Shown: in pieces, positions 1-10,268 of the stretch
How the letters are laid out: every line of letters starts with the position of its first letter
Position numbering within the stretch: the first letter of the stretch is position 1
Source of the DNA: Bacillus sp. (in: firmicutes)
GTDB taxonomy: Bacteria > Bacillota > Bacilli > Bacillales > Bacillaceae
Length of the DNA stretch: 64,000 bases
Direction of reading: 5' to 3'
Assembly (NCBI GenBank): GCA_031180805.1
Contig: JAPSLL010000012.1
Coordinates: forward strand, 26,268 to 90,267
The notes under the pieces: model-generated
The model's input: only the letters and a program-made list of their open reading frames with translations
Told to the model about the DNA's origin: nothing
Database searches by the model: none
Made by a program: the position numbers and the translations under genes

Positions 1-32
1 AGAATTGAAGGTAAACAGTACCTTCTATTCTG

Positions 33-80
33 ATTCGGCTTATGCTTGTCGGGGCTGTGCAAGGCACTTTCGCTTTTCTA
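33..80. repeat. possible fragment of a Bacillaceae intergenic repeat
   Basis: The block ends in GCACTTTCGCTTTTCTA and has a GC-rich GTCGGGGCTG core inside an AT-rich intergenic stretch. It resembles, from memory, short GC-rich repeats often seen at gene ends in Bacillaceae. There is no second copy in this window, so the identity is tentative. The rest of 1-306 holds only the trxB terminator. Confidence 0.25.
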
Positions 81-144
81 AATATATACGTATTATGTAG
101 GAATCTGTTTCACTTTTTTTTGAGGAAAATTGAACAGATTGTGG

Positions 145-182
145 ACAAAAAAAAGGGAGCATAGGAAAGGGCGCCTATGCTC
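145..182 (-). terminator. intrinsic terminator after trxB
   Basis: A perfect 9-bp stem (GAGCATAGG with CCTATGCTC, 157-165 and 174-182) is followed on the minus strand by a run of eight T. It lies about 125 bp beyond the trxB stop and is the first terminator downstream of it. Confidence 0.85.
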
Positions 183-306
183 TAAAATAAGTCTATTTAT
201 AAAAGGGGGTCAATTACTATTTATATAGTAACTCATAATTGTTTCATCCATGTTACAGGAGGGTTAAAACAGAATTACGAATGTGTAAAGTGTCTTCCAT
301 CAAGAT

Positions 307-1263
<957 letters not shown>

Positions 1264-1429
1264 TCACTCCTCATCAAGTTGTTTACTTTGATTATCTGCT
1301 ACTTTAAAACATATATCCTATCTTTTACTTATTTTCGTATATTCATCGTATAAAATATTTGCGATATATGCTATTTTTTTGCTCATCATCAAGTTTTATT
1401 GATATTTATTAATCGTATAAAAGGAAAAT

Positions 1430-2890
1430 TTATACCTTTGCAGTCTCCGTATCTTGTTGGATTTCTCTTACGATTTTTACATATTTCCCAACAGTTGAAA
1501 CAGATATTCCATACAAATGTGCGATTCCCGCTTGACTGATTGCTTCATGTTGTTCCTGATACCACACATAATGAATAGCAGATGCCCAGCCTAAAACATT
1601 TTTCAATGAAAAATCCATATTATAAGCCTTAAGTAAAACGTGAAGGGAAAACATAACTAATTCATTATCTTTTCCATTTTGAAATAAGGCATTTGTTATT
1701 TGATAAATCAGTCCTGCACTTTTCAATCCGTCGGTGTTCTTTGCTAAAACTGCTTCCAAGAAATCTTGCTCAATTTGTGATTGCAGTCGGTTAGCTTTGA
1801 AATCAGCTAGCTTATTTGTTTGCATTGCCATAAAAATCGCATACAAACGTTCTTCTAAAGATAGGCTCGCAGCATTTAATTGATGAAGATTATCTTTTGT
1901 ATTCCAAGGCTCTAATCCGATTTTACTTTTATTTTCTTTTATCACACGCTCCCACATCTGCTCTGCAAATGCAATATGGCCAGTAAAATACGCTGAATAG
2001 GATAACCAATAATAAAACGTATCATCCCCTTCAAAGCCTTGCTTGTAGAGAGAACGCAACCATTTATAAGCAATCGGATAATACCCGACAAGGGCAAATG
2101 TTGCGCCGAGCTTATAACGATGTTCATAAAGAAGTGGGTGTACGTTCGCTAACATATTTGCTATTTGTTCAACTTTCTCATCCTGACGTTCATAATAATA
2201 AAAAACTAATAAATTACAATACGCATGTAGATTACCAGGATTTTGTTCAAGAACTGTTTGCAAATATTCCTTCGCCTTTTCCACTTCTCCAACATAAAAA
2301 TAAGCAAGTGATAAATTATTATGTGCTGACCAAAATTCAGGGTATTCTTCCACAATTTCTTCAAGAAGAAGAATCGCCTCTTCAAATTGACTATTTTCCA
2401 ATAGTGATTTTGCGGCATCCTGCTTAAGAATGAGATCGTCTGGATCTTTTAAAAAAGGCTCCTCATCATCACCTTCCATCGTTAGAAGGTCAATTAGGTC
2501 CTCGTTTTCCTCAAAAAATTCACCAAATGGTGCTAGTTTTGCATATTCAGTTGCACATTTATATGCTTCCTGAAATAACCCAAGATGTGCGAAATTATTC
2601 GCCATAAAGTAATGACATTCCGTCATGTCCTTGTCAACTTCATCAAGTATATATGAAAGCAATTCATTTGATTGGCTATACTTTCCCATATCGGTATAAA
2701 TTGTCGCTAATTGGGAAAGCTTTACTGAGTCCTTTGGATCTAAATCCACAGCCTTTTCGAAATATTTGCTCGCCTTTTGATAATTTTGTTCTCGATAAGC
2801 CTTTAGGCCTTTATTATAGTAATATTGTCCATCTTGGAGAAACGGGACAACCTGTGCTTTTTGTTGTTTTTTGCTCAATTGTTTTCCCAC
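1430..2890 (-). CDS. yvcD: tetratricopeptide-repeat protein (YvcD-like)
   Basis: About 486 residues of TPR helices. A repeat reading YYNKGLKAYREQNYQKASKY is near the N-terminus, followed by a second repeat block around residues 170-260 and an acidic linker between them. The last 45 residues (HLYGISVSTVGKYVKIV) look like a small helix-turn-helix. No signal peptide, so probably a cytoplasmic scaffold. The chosen start is GTG at 2888-2890, because GGAGG sits 6 bases upstream; an ATG 18 bases earlier would place that Shine-Dalgarno inside the gene. The symbol rests on position between trxB and the his operon and on length; the molecular role is unknown. Confidence 0.8.
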   Translation of the reverse strand: MGKQLSKKQQKAQVVPFLQDGQYYYNKGLKAYREQNYQKASKYFEKAVDLDPKDSVKLSQLATIYTDMGKYSQSNELLSYILDEVDKDMTECHYFMANNFAHLGLFQEAYKCATEYAKLAPFGEFFEENEDLIDLLTMEGDDEEPFLKDPDDLILKQDAAKSLLENSQFEEAILLLEEIVEEYPEFWSAHNNLSLAYFYVGEVEKAKEYLQTVLEQNPGNLHAYCNLLVFYYYERQDEKVEQIANMLANVHPLLYEHRYKLGATFALVGYYPIAYKWLRSLYKQGFEGDDTFYYWLSYSAYFTGHIAFAEQMWERVIKENKSKIGLEPWNTKDNLHQLNAASLSLEERLYAIFMAMQTNKLADFKANRLQSQIEQDFLEAVLAKNTDGLKSAGLIYQITNALFQNGKDNELVMFSLHVLLKAYNMDFSLKNVLGWASAIHYVWYQEQHEAISQAGIAHLYGISVSTVGKYVKIVREIQQDTETAKV

Positions 2891-2983
2891 TGAAATCCTC
2901 CATTTCATTCATTTCACCGTAGGTTAGTATACCATAAGAAAGAGTGTAGAAATAGAGGTTTTTAAAAGTAATGGGTGAATGTG

Positions 2984-3098
2984 GAAAGAGGTTTCGCTTT
3001 TGATAGTATTCGCTCTCGATATGAAAGTATTTTCTGATAAATGAAAGTATTTGCCCTCGAAATGAAAGTATTCGTCGATTAAATGAAAGTATTTGATA
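2984..3098. repeat. 21-bp tandem repeat array A (core GAAAGTATT)
   Basis: The core AGTATT recurs at 3005, 3026, 3046, 3067 and 3088 (steps 21, 20, 21, 21), each preceded by TGAA or similar; a poorer unit starts near 2984. Units are degenerate between cores. The array fills the gap between the hisIE terminator and the YvcD-like gene. Its period matches arrays B (17.1 kb) and C (28.0 kb), but the core differs. Confidence 0.85.
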
Positions 3099-3103
3099 AA
3101 CAG

Positions 3104-3130
3104 AAAAAAAAGACCCATATACAATGAGTC
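3104..3130 (-). terminator. his operon terminator
   Basis: A 7-bp stem (3112-3118 with 3124-3130, one G-T pair) is followed on the minus strand by eight T. It abuts the hisIE stop codon. Confidence 0.85.
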
Positions 3131-3760
3131 CTATTTTTTCTCAACATGTCTTTCTTCAAGTACCTTTAATACATCATCAAGCGGCAGCTTTTGCTCACGT
3201 AGCAGCACCAATAAGTGGAACAATAAGTCAGCAACCTCCCATTTAAGCTCACCGTGGTCTCTGTTTTTAGAGGCAATAATAACTTCCGCTGCTTCTTCCC
3301 CAACCTTTTTTAGGATTTTATCGACACCTTCGTTGAATAAATAAGTCGTATAAGCACCTTCTGGACGTTCTGCTTCACGTTCAGCGATGACCTTTTCTAA
3401 AGTATTAAAGATGGCAAATCGCTCTTGAAGTGTTGTAGAAGCTTGTCCATCAATTGTTTTATTAAAGCATGAATATTCACCTGTGTGACATGCTGGTCCA
3501 GCAGGCTCAACAAGGACTAAAATGGCGTCCTCGTCACAGTCATATCTTAGCTCGACGACTTTTTGAGTATTGCCTGAAGTTGCTCCTTTATGCCAGAGCT
3601 CCTGTCTTGAACGACTGTAAAACCATGTTTCCTTTGTTTCAATCGTCTTTTTTAATGACTCTTCATTCATGTATGCTAATGTTAATACTTCCTTGCTAGT
3701 AGCATCCTGTACGATTGCTGGAACGAGTCCATTTTGATCGAATTTAATTTGCTCAATCAT
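3131..3760 (-). CDS. hisI: bifunctional phosphoribosyl-AMP cyclohydrolase / phosphoribosyl-ATP pyrophosphatase
   Basis: A 209-residue fusion catalysing steps 2 and 3 of histidine synthesis. The N-terminal HisI half carries the metal-site stretch RYDCDED near residue 73 and the conserved cysteines in [11 protein letters not shown]. The C-terminal HisE half (from about residue 115) has [13 protein letters not shown] and the acidic [13 protein letters not shown] helix. The ATG overlaps the hisF stop by 4 bases (ATGA), so the two are probably translationally coupled. It is the last gene of the his operon, directly before the terminator. Confidence 0.97.
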   Translation of the reverse strand: MIEQIKFDQNGLVPAIVQDATSKEVLTLAYMNEESLKKTIETKETWFYSRSRQELWHKGATSGNTQKVVELRYDCDEDAILVLVEPAGPACHTGEYSCFNKTIDGQASTTLQERFAIFNTLEKVIAEREAERPEGAYTTYLFNEGVDKILKKVGEEAAEVIIASKNRDHGELKWEVADLLFHLLVLLREQKLPLDDVLKVLEERHVEKK

Positions 3761-4515
3761 CGTACGTTCACCCCCTGTTTTACTAAATAGTCTTTTACTT
3801 CTTTAACTGATGTCTCTTTATAGTGGAAGATAGATGCCGCTAATGCAGCGTCAGCTTTCCCTTCATTAAAGGCTGCTAAAAAATGCTCTGCACTTCCGGC
3901 ACCACCTGAGGCGATTACCGGAACAGAAACCGCTTCGCTAACCGCTTTATTAAGAGCTAGATTAAATCCATTCTTTTCACCGTCACTGTCCATGCTCGTT
4001 AATAAAATTTCCCCAGCACCACGTTTAACAGCTTCACGAGCCCAATCGACAACTTCCCATTCCGTTTCCTTTCTGCCACCATGTGTATACACCCGCCAGC
4101 TACCTAGAGATTCATCATATTTCGCATCAATTGCGACTACGATGCATTGGGAGCCAAAAAAGCCTGCCCCTTCTGTAATGAGATCTGGATTTAATACAGC
4201 TGCTGTGTTTAATGAAACTTTGTCAGCACCTGCACGAAGGATTTTTTTCATATCCTCTAATGAGTTAATGCCACCGCCAACTGTGAAAGGAATTGCTAGT
4301 TGTGCTGCAACCTGCTCGACAACATCAACCATCGTTTTTCGACCTTCATGAGATGCGGAAATATCAAGGAAGACAAGCTCATCTGCACCTTCCTGATCAT
4401 AGAATTTTGCTAGTTCAACAGGATCACCTGCATCTCTTAATCCTAAGAACTGAATCCCTTTCACGACACGTCCTTCCTTCACATCTAAGCAAGGGATAAT
4501 TCGTTTTGTTATCAT
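3757..4515 (-). CDS. hisF: imidazole glycerol phosphate synthase cyclase subunit HisF
   Basis: A 252-residue (beta/alpha)8 barrel that receives ammonia from HisH and makes imidazole glycerol phosphate plus AICAR. It starts [20 protein letters not shown] with the first catalytic Asp, and has VGGGI near residue 82, the second catalytic Asp in SMDSDG near residue 176 and a phosphate-binding SGGAG near residue 203. These are HisF features, so this is not a mis-assigned hisA. The start ATG has AGAGG 9 bases upstream. The gap to hisH is only 32 bp, where hisA would be expected. Confidence 0.97.
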   Translation of the reverse strand: MITKRIIPCLDVKEGRVVKGIQFLGLRDAGDPVELAKFYDQEGADELVFLDISASHEGRKTMVDVVEQVAAQLAIPFTVGGGINSLEDMKKILRAGADKVSLNTAAVLNPDLITEGAGFFGSQCIVVAIDAKYDESLGSWRVYTHGGRKETEWEVVDWAREAVKRGAGEILLTSMDSDGEKNGFNLALNKAVSEAVSVPVIASGGAGSAEHFLAAFNEGKADAALAASIFHYKETSVKEVKDYLVKQGVNVR

Positions 4516-4547
4516 CGGTCATATCCTCTCTTCCTATGGTTCTATCA

Positions 4548-5171
4548 TCACGCTTCCTTCACAATTTGAACGAAATTCTTTAAAATTGCTAAGCCTAGCT
4601 CACTACTTTTTTCCGGATGAAATTGAGTGCCGAAAACATTTCCTCTGCCAACGACAGCCGGGACATCGACTCCATATTCCGCTGTTGCTAATAATGTATC
4701 AGCAGCGTCTGTTTCAACATAATAAGAATGAACGAAATATGCATAGCCTTTCCCGATTCCTGATAACAAACGATTTTCATTTCTGATATTAAGCTCATTC
4801 CAGCCCATATGTGGTACTTTCAGTGTTATCCCGTTTGTATTCTCTGGAATTTTCACGACTTTACCAGGTAGGAGTGATAAACCGTTAGCTAGACCATTTT
4901 CCTCACTTTCTTCAAATAAAAGCTGCATCCCAAGGCAAATTCCTAGCAGCGACTTCCCGTTTGCTGCAATTTTTTGAATGAAGGACGTTAACCCTGTTTC
5001 ATTTAAAATCGCCATTGCATCCTTAAATGAACCGACACCAGGTAAAATATATCCGTCGGCTTTTTCTAGCTCAGCTTCCTCGCTTGAAATAAAGTAATCT
5101 ACGTTCATCCGCTCTAACGCTTTGCTGACACTGTACAGATTCCCCATTCCGTAATCAATAATCGCGATCAT
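4548..5171 (-). CDS. hisH: imidazole glycerol phosphate synthase glutaminase subunit HisH
   Basis: A 207-residue class I glutamine amidotransferase that supplies ammonia to HisF. It opens MIAIIDYGMGNL, has the oxyanion PGVGSF near residue 45, the nucleophile in GICLGMQLLF near residue 78, and His and Glu of the triad in FHPEKS near residue 186. It begins at the base after the hisB stop. The next gene on the strand is hisF, not hisA. Confidence 0.97.
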   Translation of the reverse strand: MIAIIDYGMGNLYSVSKALERMNVDYFISSEEAELEKADGYILPGVGSFKDAMAILNETGLTSFIQKIAANGKSLLGICLGMQLLFEESEENGLANGLSLLPGKVVKIPENTNGITLKVPHMGWNELNIRNENRLLSGIGKGYAYFVHSYYVETDAADTLLATAEYGVDVPAVVGRGNVFGTQFHPEKSSELGLAILKNFVQIVKEA

Positions 5172-5759
5172 TTACAACATTCCTTTCGTAGAAGGAACCC
5201 CCTTAATACGCGGGTCCACGGTTGTCGCCTCATCTAACGCTCTACCTAATGCCTTAAATACCGCTTCAATCATATGGTGTGTATTTTGACCATAATGAAT
5301 AATGACATGGAGATTCATGCGCGCTTCTAGAGCAAGCTTCCATAAAAATTCGTGAACATTCTCCGTATCAAATGTCCCGACCTTTTGATTTGGGAATTCG
5401 CCTCTAAACTCAAGATGTGGACGGTTGCTTAAGTCAACGACTACTTGAGCTAATGCTTCATCCATTGGAACAAAAGCATTACCGTAACGCTTAATTCCTT
5501 TTTTATCGCCGAGTGCTTCACGCAAGGCGTTTCCTAAGCAAATACCGATATCCTCTGTCGTATGGTGATCATCGATTTCCACATCACCATCTGCATCAAC
5601 TGTTAAATCAAATTGTCCGTGTTTTGTAAAAAGGTCTAGCATATGATCCATAAATGGAACATCTGTCTTTAATGATGATTGACCTTCCCCATCGATATTA
5701 AAAGATAGAGAGATTTTTGTTTCATTCGTATTTCGATCGATTGATGCCGTTCTTGCCAT
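5172..5759 (-). CDS. hisB: imidazoleglycerol-phosphate dehydratase HisB
   Basis: The 195-residue monofunctional Mn-dependent dehydratase that converts imidazole glycerol phosphate to imidazole acetol phosphate. The duplicated metal motifs are present: DDHHTTED near residue 63 and THHMIEA near residue 160; the protein ends in the usual basic tail. An AAGGGGG Shine-Dalgarno lies 8 bases before the ATG in the 13-bp gap after hisD. Confidence 0.97.
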   Translation of the reverse strand: MARTASIDRNTNETKISLSFNIDGEGQSSLKTDVPFMDHMLDLFTKHGQFDLTVDADGDVEIDDHHTTEDIGICLGNALREALGDKKGIKRYGNAFVPMDEALAQVVVDLSNRPHLEFRGEFPNQKVGTFDTENVHEFLWKLALEARMNLHVIIHYGQNTHHMIEAVFKALGRALDEATTVDPRIKGVPSTKGML

Positions 5760-5772
5760 TAAAATAGCCCCC

Positions 5773-7041
5773 TTATTTTAATCGTTCCTCAACTGCACGC
5801 GCGTGAGCTTCCAAGCCTTCAAGACGAGCAAGCTTAGCCACCTTCGCAAAATTCTTTTCAAATGATTGCTTACTATATTGAATAATGCTAGATTTTTTCA
5901 TAAAATCATCGACATTTAACGGACTTGAAAAACGCGCTGTTCCATTTGTTGGAAGAACATGATTCGGTCCAGCAAAATAGTCGCCAATTGGCTCAGAGCT
6001 ATATCGTCCCAAGAAAATGGCCCCAGCATGCTTAATCCCAGGTAAACAGGCTAATGGATTTTCCGTTATTACCTCAAGATGCTCAGGCGCAAGCTCATTT
6101 ACAACTGCAATAGCTGTTTCAAGGTCATCTGTCACATAGATATGTCCATATGTTTCAACAGAAGCTTTAGCAATTTCCTCTCTAGGTAGCAATGCAACCT
6201 GTCTTTCAACCTCTGCCTTTACCTTTTCTGCTTGGTCCATCGATGTTGTCACAAGAATACTTGATGAGTTTTTATCATGCTCTGCTTGTGATAATAAGTC
6301 TGCTGCAATTTCATTAGCTCGAGCTGTTTCATCGCTTAGCACGACAATTTCACTTGGACCTGCAATCATGTCGATATCGACAACGCCGAATACTTCTCGT
6401 TTCGCAAGAGCTACATAAATATTTCCCGGCCCCATAATTTTGTCCACTGAAGCGATTGTTTCAGTTCCATAAGCTAATGCCGCTATCGCTTGAGCGCCAC
6501 CTACTTTATAGATTTCTGCCACCCCAAGCTCTTTCGCGGCAACCAATACCCCAGCTGGCAATGTCCCTTTTTTGTTTGGGGGAGATGTGATGACGATTCT
6601 TTTAACTCCAGCTACTTGCGCTGGGATAACGTTCATTAAAACAGAGGACGGATATGCTGCTGTTCCGCCTGGTACGTATACACCAACTGCATCCAATGGA
6701 GTCATTTTTTGTCCTAGCATCGTACCATCATCATCATAGCTAAACCATGATTCACGTTTTTGTTTTTCATGGAAGGAGCGAATATTTGTTGCTGCCTCAC
6801 GGATGATGTCAACAAGCTCTTCTTCAAGCTCTTTATAAGCTTCAGTAAATTCCTCATCTGTAACAAGTAAGCTTGAAAGAGATACTTGATCAAATTTTTC
6901 AGTGTAAGCAAAAAGCGCTTTGTCGCCATCGTTGCTAACGGTAGCGATGATGTCTTGGACGTCCTTTCGCTGCTGCTCAGTTCCTGTATCAATCGTCCTT
7001 CTTAAAGATACTTTTTTATCGGTAATTCGAGTGATTTTCAT
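5773..7041 (-). CDS. hisD: histidinol dehydrogenase HisD
   Basis: Zn- and NAD-dependent enzyme performing the last two oxidations, histidinol to histidine. Length is 422 residues. Visible are [12 protein letters not shown], the family signature region near [12 protein letters not shown], the HPr-like catalytic pair in APEHLEV, and GPNHVLPT near the C-terminus. The start is ATG at 7039-7041, just past the hisG stop, because GGAGG lies 8 bases upstream. A longer frame opening with TTG at 7056 would begin inside that Shine-Dalgarno. Confidence 0.96.
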   Translation of the reverse strand: MKITRITDKKVSLRRTIDTGTEQQRKDVQDIIATVSNDGDKALFAYTEKFDQVSLSSLLVTDEEFTEAYKELEEELVDIIREAATNIRSFHEKQKRESWFSYDDDGTMLGQKMTPLDAVGVYVPGGTAAYPSSVLMNVIPAQVAGVKRIVITSPPNKKGTLPAGVLVAAKELGVAEIYKVGGAQAIAALAYGTETIASVDKIMGPGNIYVALAKREVFGVVDIDMIAGPSEIVVLSDETARANEIAADLLSQAEHDKNSSSILVTTSMDQAEKVKAEVERQVALLPREEIAKASVETYGHIYVTDDLETAIAVVNELAPEHLEVITENPLACLPGIKHAGAIFLGRYSSEPIGDYFAGPNHVLPTNGTARFSSPLNVDDFMKKSSIIQYSKQSFEKNFAKVAKLARLEGLEAHARAVEERLK

Positions 7042-7042
7042 C

Positions 7043-7675
7043 TCACAAGCCTCCAATTACTTTTGATAGACGTTCTACTAATTTATCAATTGGCTCATCC
7101 TTCATCCGATAGCTAACTGGGTTTACAATTAACCGTGAAGTGATATGGCAAATACGTTCTAATTCAACAAGCCCATTTTCTTTTAGCGTTTGTCCTGTTG
7201 AAACGATATCGACAATTCGGTCAGCTAAGCCAATTAACGGGGCAAGCTCAATCGAACCGTTTAACTTAATGATTTCAACCTGCTCCCCTTGTTCACGAAA
7301 ATAGCTTGATGCAACCTTCGGGTATTTCGTTGCAATTTTCGGGGCAACATCTGAAATTTTCCCATCAGGAAGACCTGCGACAGCTAAATAGCATTCGCTA
7401 ATTTTCAAATCTAGTACCTCGTAGACATCACCATCTTCTTCTAGCATTACATCTTTCCCAGCAATGCCGACATCTGCAACCCCATGTTCTACATAAGTCA
7501 CTACATCCATCGGCTTCGCTAAAATAAACCGGATGTTTTCTTTTGGTACGTCTAAAATCAGCTTTCTTGATTCATCAAATTCAGGTGGGAGCTGATAGCC
7601 AGCTTTGCGAAGCATATCTGCTGCTTCTTCAAAAATTCTCCCTTTTGGCATCGCAATTGTTAATACATTCGACAT
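7043..7675 (-). CDS. hisG: ATP phosphoribosyltransferase, short form HisG
   Basis: Catalyses the committed step, joining ATP and PRPP. At 210 residues this is the short (HisGS) form, which lacks the C-terminal regulatory domain and needs HisZ. It starts with [14 protein letters not shown], has DVGIAGKDV near residue 74 and the PRPP-loop-like [14 protein letters not shown] near residue 158. It begins at the base after the hisZ stop, consistent with a HisZ-HisG hetero-octamer made from one message. Confidence 0.97.
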   Translation of the reverse strand: MSNVLTIAMPKGRIFEEAADMLRKAGYQLPPEFDESRKLILDVPKENIRFILAKPMDVVTYVEHGVADVGIAGKDVMLEEDGDVYEVLDLKISECYLAVAGLPDGKISDVAPKIATKYPKVASSYFREQGEQVEIIKLNGSIELAPLIGLADRIVDIVSTGQTLKENGLVELERICHITSRLIVNPVSYRMKDEPIDKLVERLSKVIGGL

Positions 7676-8842
7676 TTACAGCTCCTCCTTTCGTGAACCG
7701 ATAAAATACGCAACCTCTTCAAACTGTTTAGTAAAAGCGTCGACATCCTTAATACCTGTAATCTCCTGCATCACAACGCGCTTGTTGCTTTCTCGAAGCT
7801 CATTTGTATAGGAAATCGCCTCCATACGTCGTTCTTGACTGTAAATGACACATTGCAATTGCGGAGATTCCTCGATATTTAATGCCTCGATAAGTCGATC
7901 TATATGAAGACCGAAGCCCGTAGCTGGTGCGGCGCGATTGAATTTTTCAAACAAATGATCATAGCGTCCACCATTGCCAATTAAGAAGCCAACATTTTCT
8001 GCATAAACCTCAAATAAAATCCCCGTATAGTAGCTCATATGACTGACAATATTTAAATCAAGCTTTAAATAGTCTGTTACACCAAAGGCTTCTAGATTTG
8101 TCCATAGCTTGTTGATTTCCTCTAATGAGCTCGTTGCTTCCTCAGATGAGACAAGCTCCTTTGCAGCATCCACTTTATCGATTCCACCACGCAATGTTAA
8201 TAATACAAGAAGACGCTCTTTATCAATTGAGGATAATGGTAATCCCTTTACATGCTCACGATAGCCTACATAATTTTTTTCATATAAGAAACGGCGTAGC
8301 ACATCTGCACGCTCTTGGTTTCCGAGCACTTCCTTAAATAAAGCATTTGCATAGCCTATATGTCCGATCGCGATTTTGAAATGCTCTAAACCTGCTTCCT
8401 TTAATGTTGAAACCATTAAGGAAATCACTTCTGCATCGGCACTCGTCGTTCCGTCACCAATTAATTCAACACCAACCTGTTCAAATTCGGCTGGTCGCCC
8501 CCCTTCACGTTGTTGAGCACGATAAACATTTGCAGAGTATGCAAGTCTTAATGGATAAAGATTATTGTAAAGCTTAGAAGCTGCTACACGGGCAATTGGT
8601 GCTGTCATATCCGGTCTTAGCACCAATGTATGACCTTGTTGATCAAGTAATTTAAAAAGCTGTTGATCCAAAATAGCGGATTGAACACCAACTGTTTCGT
8701 AATATTCCAATGTTGGTGTTTCAATAAATTGAAAGCCCCATTGCTCAATGATCTTCGTCATCGCTTGGCGTGTTTTCTTTTTGACCTCGTATAAATTCGG
8801 TAATGTATCAACCATTCCAAGTGGTTTCTCAAACATAAACAT
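7676..8842 (-). CDS. hisZ: ATP phosphoribosyltransferase regulatory subunit HisZ
   Basis: A histidyl-tRNA-synthetase paralogue without aminoacylation activity that activates short HisG and confers histidine feedback. About 388 residues. Class II core motifs remain: VLRPDMTAPIARV near residue 78 and RAQQREGGRPAEFEQVGVE near residue 110; there is no anticodon domain. Two ATG starts are possible: 8840-8842 (GGGGG 9 bases upstream) and 8834-8836 (GGAG 7 bases upstream). First gene of the his operon, with a good SigA-type promoter upstream. Confidence 0.94.
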   Translation of the reverse strand: MFMFEKPLGMVDTLPNLYEVKKKTRQAMTKIIEQWGFQFIETPTLEYYETVGVQSAILDQQLFKLLDQQGHTLVLRPDMTAPIARVAASKLYNNLYPLRLAYSANVYRAQQREGGRPAEFEQVGVELIGDGTTSADAEVISLMVSTLKEAGLEHFKIAIGHIGYANALFKEVLGNQERADVLRRFLYEKNYVGYREHVKGLPLSSIDKERLLVLLTLRGGIDKVDAAKELVSSEEATSSLEEINKLWTNLEAFGVTDYLKLDLNIVSHMSYYTGILFEVYAENVGFLIGNGGRYDHLFEKFNRAAPATGFGLHIDRLIEALNIEESPQLQCVIYSQERRMEAISYTNELRESNKRVVMQEITGIKDVDAFTKQFEEVAYFIGSRKEEL

Positions 8843-8909
8843 GCTCCGGTACCCCCGTCATTGAATACTAAGTATTTTTCAAAATCCTTTACTTCGCTAA
8901 TATGCTAAT

Positions 8910-8938
8910 ATATTACCAAAGTGAAGGGTTTATTTCAA
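8910..8938 (-). promoter_or_regulatory. SigA-type promoter of the his operon
   Basis: TTGAAA (8933-8938) and TAATAT (8910-8915) are separated by exactly 17 bases, about 60 bp ahead of hisZ. No T-box leader is visible: there is no long leader and no T-box antiterminator sequence. Confidence 0.65.
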
Positions 8939-9067
8939 GCGAAAAGTCATTTTTCGCCAGAATTATTTAGGGAATATTCTGTCTTTTTTAGCTAAAAGCT
9001 TTCAAAAAGCTGTTGCTGTTTCTTAAATACAATTTTTACTCTATAGTCAAAAATCTCAGCAAACGGT

Positions 9068-9113
9068 AAAAAAAGGCTGTTACGATAGGGTTATCCCCTA
9101 TTCGGAACAGCCT
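9068..9113 (-). terminator. terminator overlapping the end of the yvoF-like gene
   Basis: An 8-bp outer stem (AGGCTGTT with AACAGCCT, 9074-9081 and 9106-9113) encloses a second GATAGGG/CCCTATTC helix. A run of T follows on the minus strand. The stop codon at 9091-9093 sits inside the hairpin. Confidence 0.85.
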
Positions 9114-9627
9114 CTTGTCCGATTTCTCGTTTTTCACGCTCTTCTTTTGTATAAATTAATTTCATTGGGTTTCCCCCTACGAACGAGCCAGCTGGGACGT
9201 CCTTATGTACGAGTGTTCCAGCAGAGACAATCGCCCCATCACCAATATGGACCCCTGGTAGAATCGTAGAATTTGCACCGATCATCACTTCATTCCCAAT
9301 ATGTACCTCTCCTAATCGGTACTCCTTAATTAAATACTCATGAGCAAGAATTGTTGTATTATAGCCGATTACTGTATTCTTCCCAACTGATATCTTTTCA
9401 GGAAACATGACATCAAGCATAACCATTAATGCAAACGATGCTTGCTCTCCAACCTTCATCCGTAAAAATGTCCGATACATCCAATTTTTCAACGATAAAA
9501 ATGGGGTGTATCTAGCAAGCTGAATCACAATAAAATTACGAACAACCTTCCAAAATGGCACAGTTTTATATACATGCCATAATGAATTAGCACCTTCTAC
9601 AGGAAACCTTGACGTTCTCCGTGACAT
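9091..9627 (-). CDS. yvoF: left-handed beta-helix acyltransferase (YvoF-like)
   Basis: A 178-residue hexapeptide-repeat O-acetyltransferase. Residues about 75-150 hold I/V-G-x-x repeats such as [25 protein letters not shown] and [12 protein letters not shown], ending with the usual VGGNPMKLI. The N-terminal 60 residues are basic and hydrophobic. Substrate is unknown. Its ATG overlaps the ppaX stop, so it belongs to the hprK-lgt-yvoD-ppaX operon and is its last gene, followed by a terminator that overlaps the coding end. Confidence 0.85.
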   Translation of the reverse strand: MSRRTSRFPVEGANSLWHVYKTVPFWKVVRNFIVIQLARYTPFLSLKNWMYRTFLRMKVGEQASFALMVMLDVMFPEKISVGKNTVIGYNTTILAHEYLIKEYRLGEVHIGNEVMIGANSTILPGVHIGDGAIVSAGTLVHKDVPAGSFVGGNPMKLIYTKEEREKREIGQEAVPNRG

Positions 9628-10268
9628 TATTCTACTCCGACGATAGCGAGTAAATCACTCATTTTATCTAACACATAATCAGGTTGGAAGCTTTCGATAT
9701 AGTCTCTTCCTTTAATGCTCCAGGCAACACCAGCTGTTTTTGTTCCAGCATTTTTACCAGCGCCAATATCATGGTGGTTGTCCCCGACCATTATTGCTTC
9801 CTCAGGCTTCGCATCAAGCTGTTCAAGTGCCTTAAAAATCGGCTCCGGATTTGGCTTTGCATGCTCAACATCATCTAACGTGACAACAACATCAAAAAAT
9901 TGATCTAATTTCGTAAGCTTTAATCCCATATTGACAGTTGTACGGATTTTCGTTGTGACAATTCCTAGCTTAAAACCTTTTTCTTTCAGAGTTTGAATCG
10001 TTTCAAAAACCGTTTCAAATTCCGTGACAAGCTTATCATGCTGTTCATGATTAAACTTACGATAAACTTGAACCATTTCTTCCATCTTCTCAGGGTTAAT
10101 GCTCTCAAATGTTTCGTAAAGGGTTGGACCAATAAACGGAAAAATATCCTCACGCTTATATTTGTCCGGATAATATTTGTTAAGAGTGTGGAGAAAAGAT
10201 TCAATGATTAATTCGTTTGTATTAATTAACGTTCCATCTAAATCGAATAAAAGTGTATTAATTTTCAT
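9627..10268 (-). CDS. ppaX: pyrophosphatase PpaX (HAD family)
   Basis: HAD hydrolase that in B. subtilis removes the pyrophosphate made when HprK/P dephosphorylates P-Ser-HPr. Length is 213 residues. Motif I is [13 protein letters not shown], motif II is VTTKIR near residue 110, and motif III/IV is AKPNPEP with MVGDNHHDI. The start is ATG at 10266-10268, with AAAGGAAG upstream, overlapping the yvoD end by 11 bases. An upstream TTG would add 18 residues before the HAD motif and has no ribosome site. Linkage to hprK fits its role. Confidence 0.95.
   Translation of the reverse strand: MKINTLLFDLDGTLINTNELIIESFLHTLNKYYPDKYKREDIFPFIGPTLYETFESINPEKMEEMVQVYRKFNHEQHDKLVTEFETVFETIQTLKEKGFKLGIVTTKIRTTVNMGLKLTKLDQFFDVVVTLDDVEHAKPNPEPIFKALEQLDAKPEEAIMVGDNHHDIGAGKNAGTKTAGVAWSIKGRDYIESFQPDYVLDKMSDLLAIVGVE

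Noticed and set aside
2924..3124. 66-codon minus-strand frame with a repeated YFHL motif
   Set aside because: The periodicity comes from the 21-bp array A read as heptapeptides; no ribosome site, and it crosses the his terminator.
5773..7056. hisD starting at TTG 7056
   Set aside because: That TTG is part of the Shine-Dalgarno for the ATG at 7041.
8843..9067. T-box or histidine attenuator ahead of hisZ
   Set aside because: The leader from the predicted promoter is only about 60 bases and shows no specifier loop, T-box sequence or terminator.
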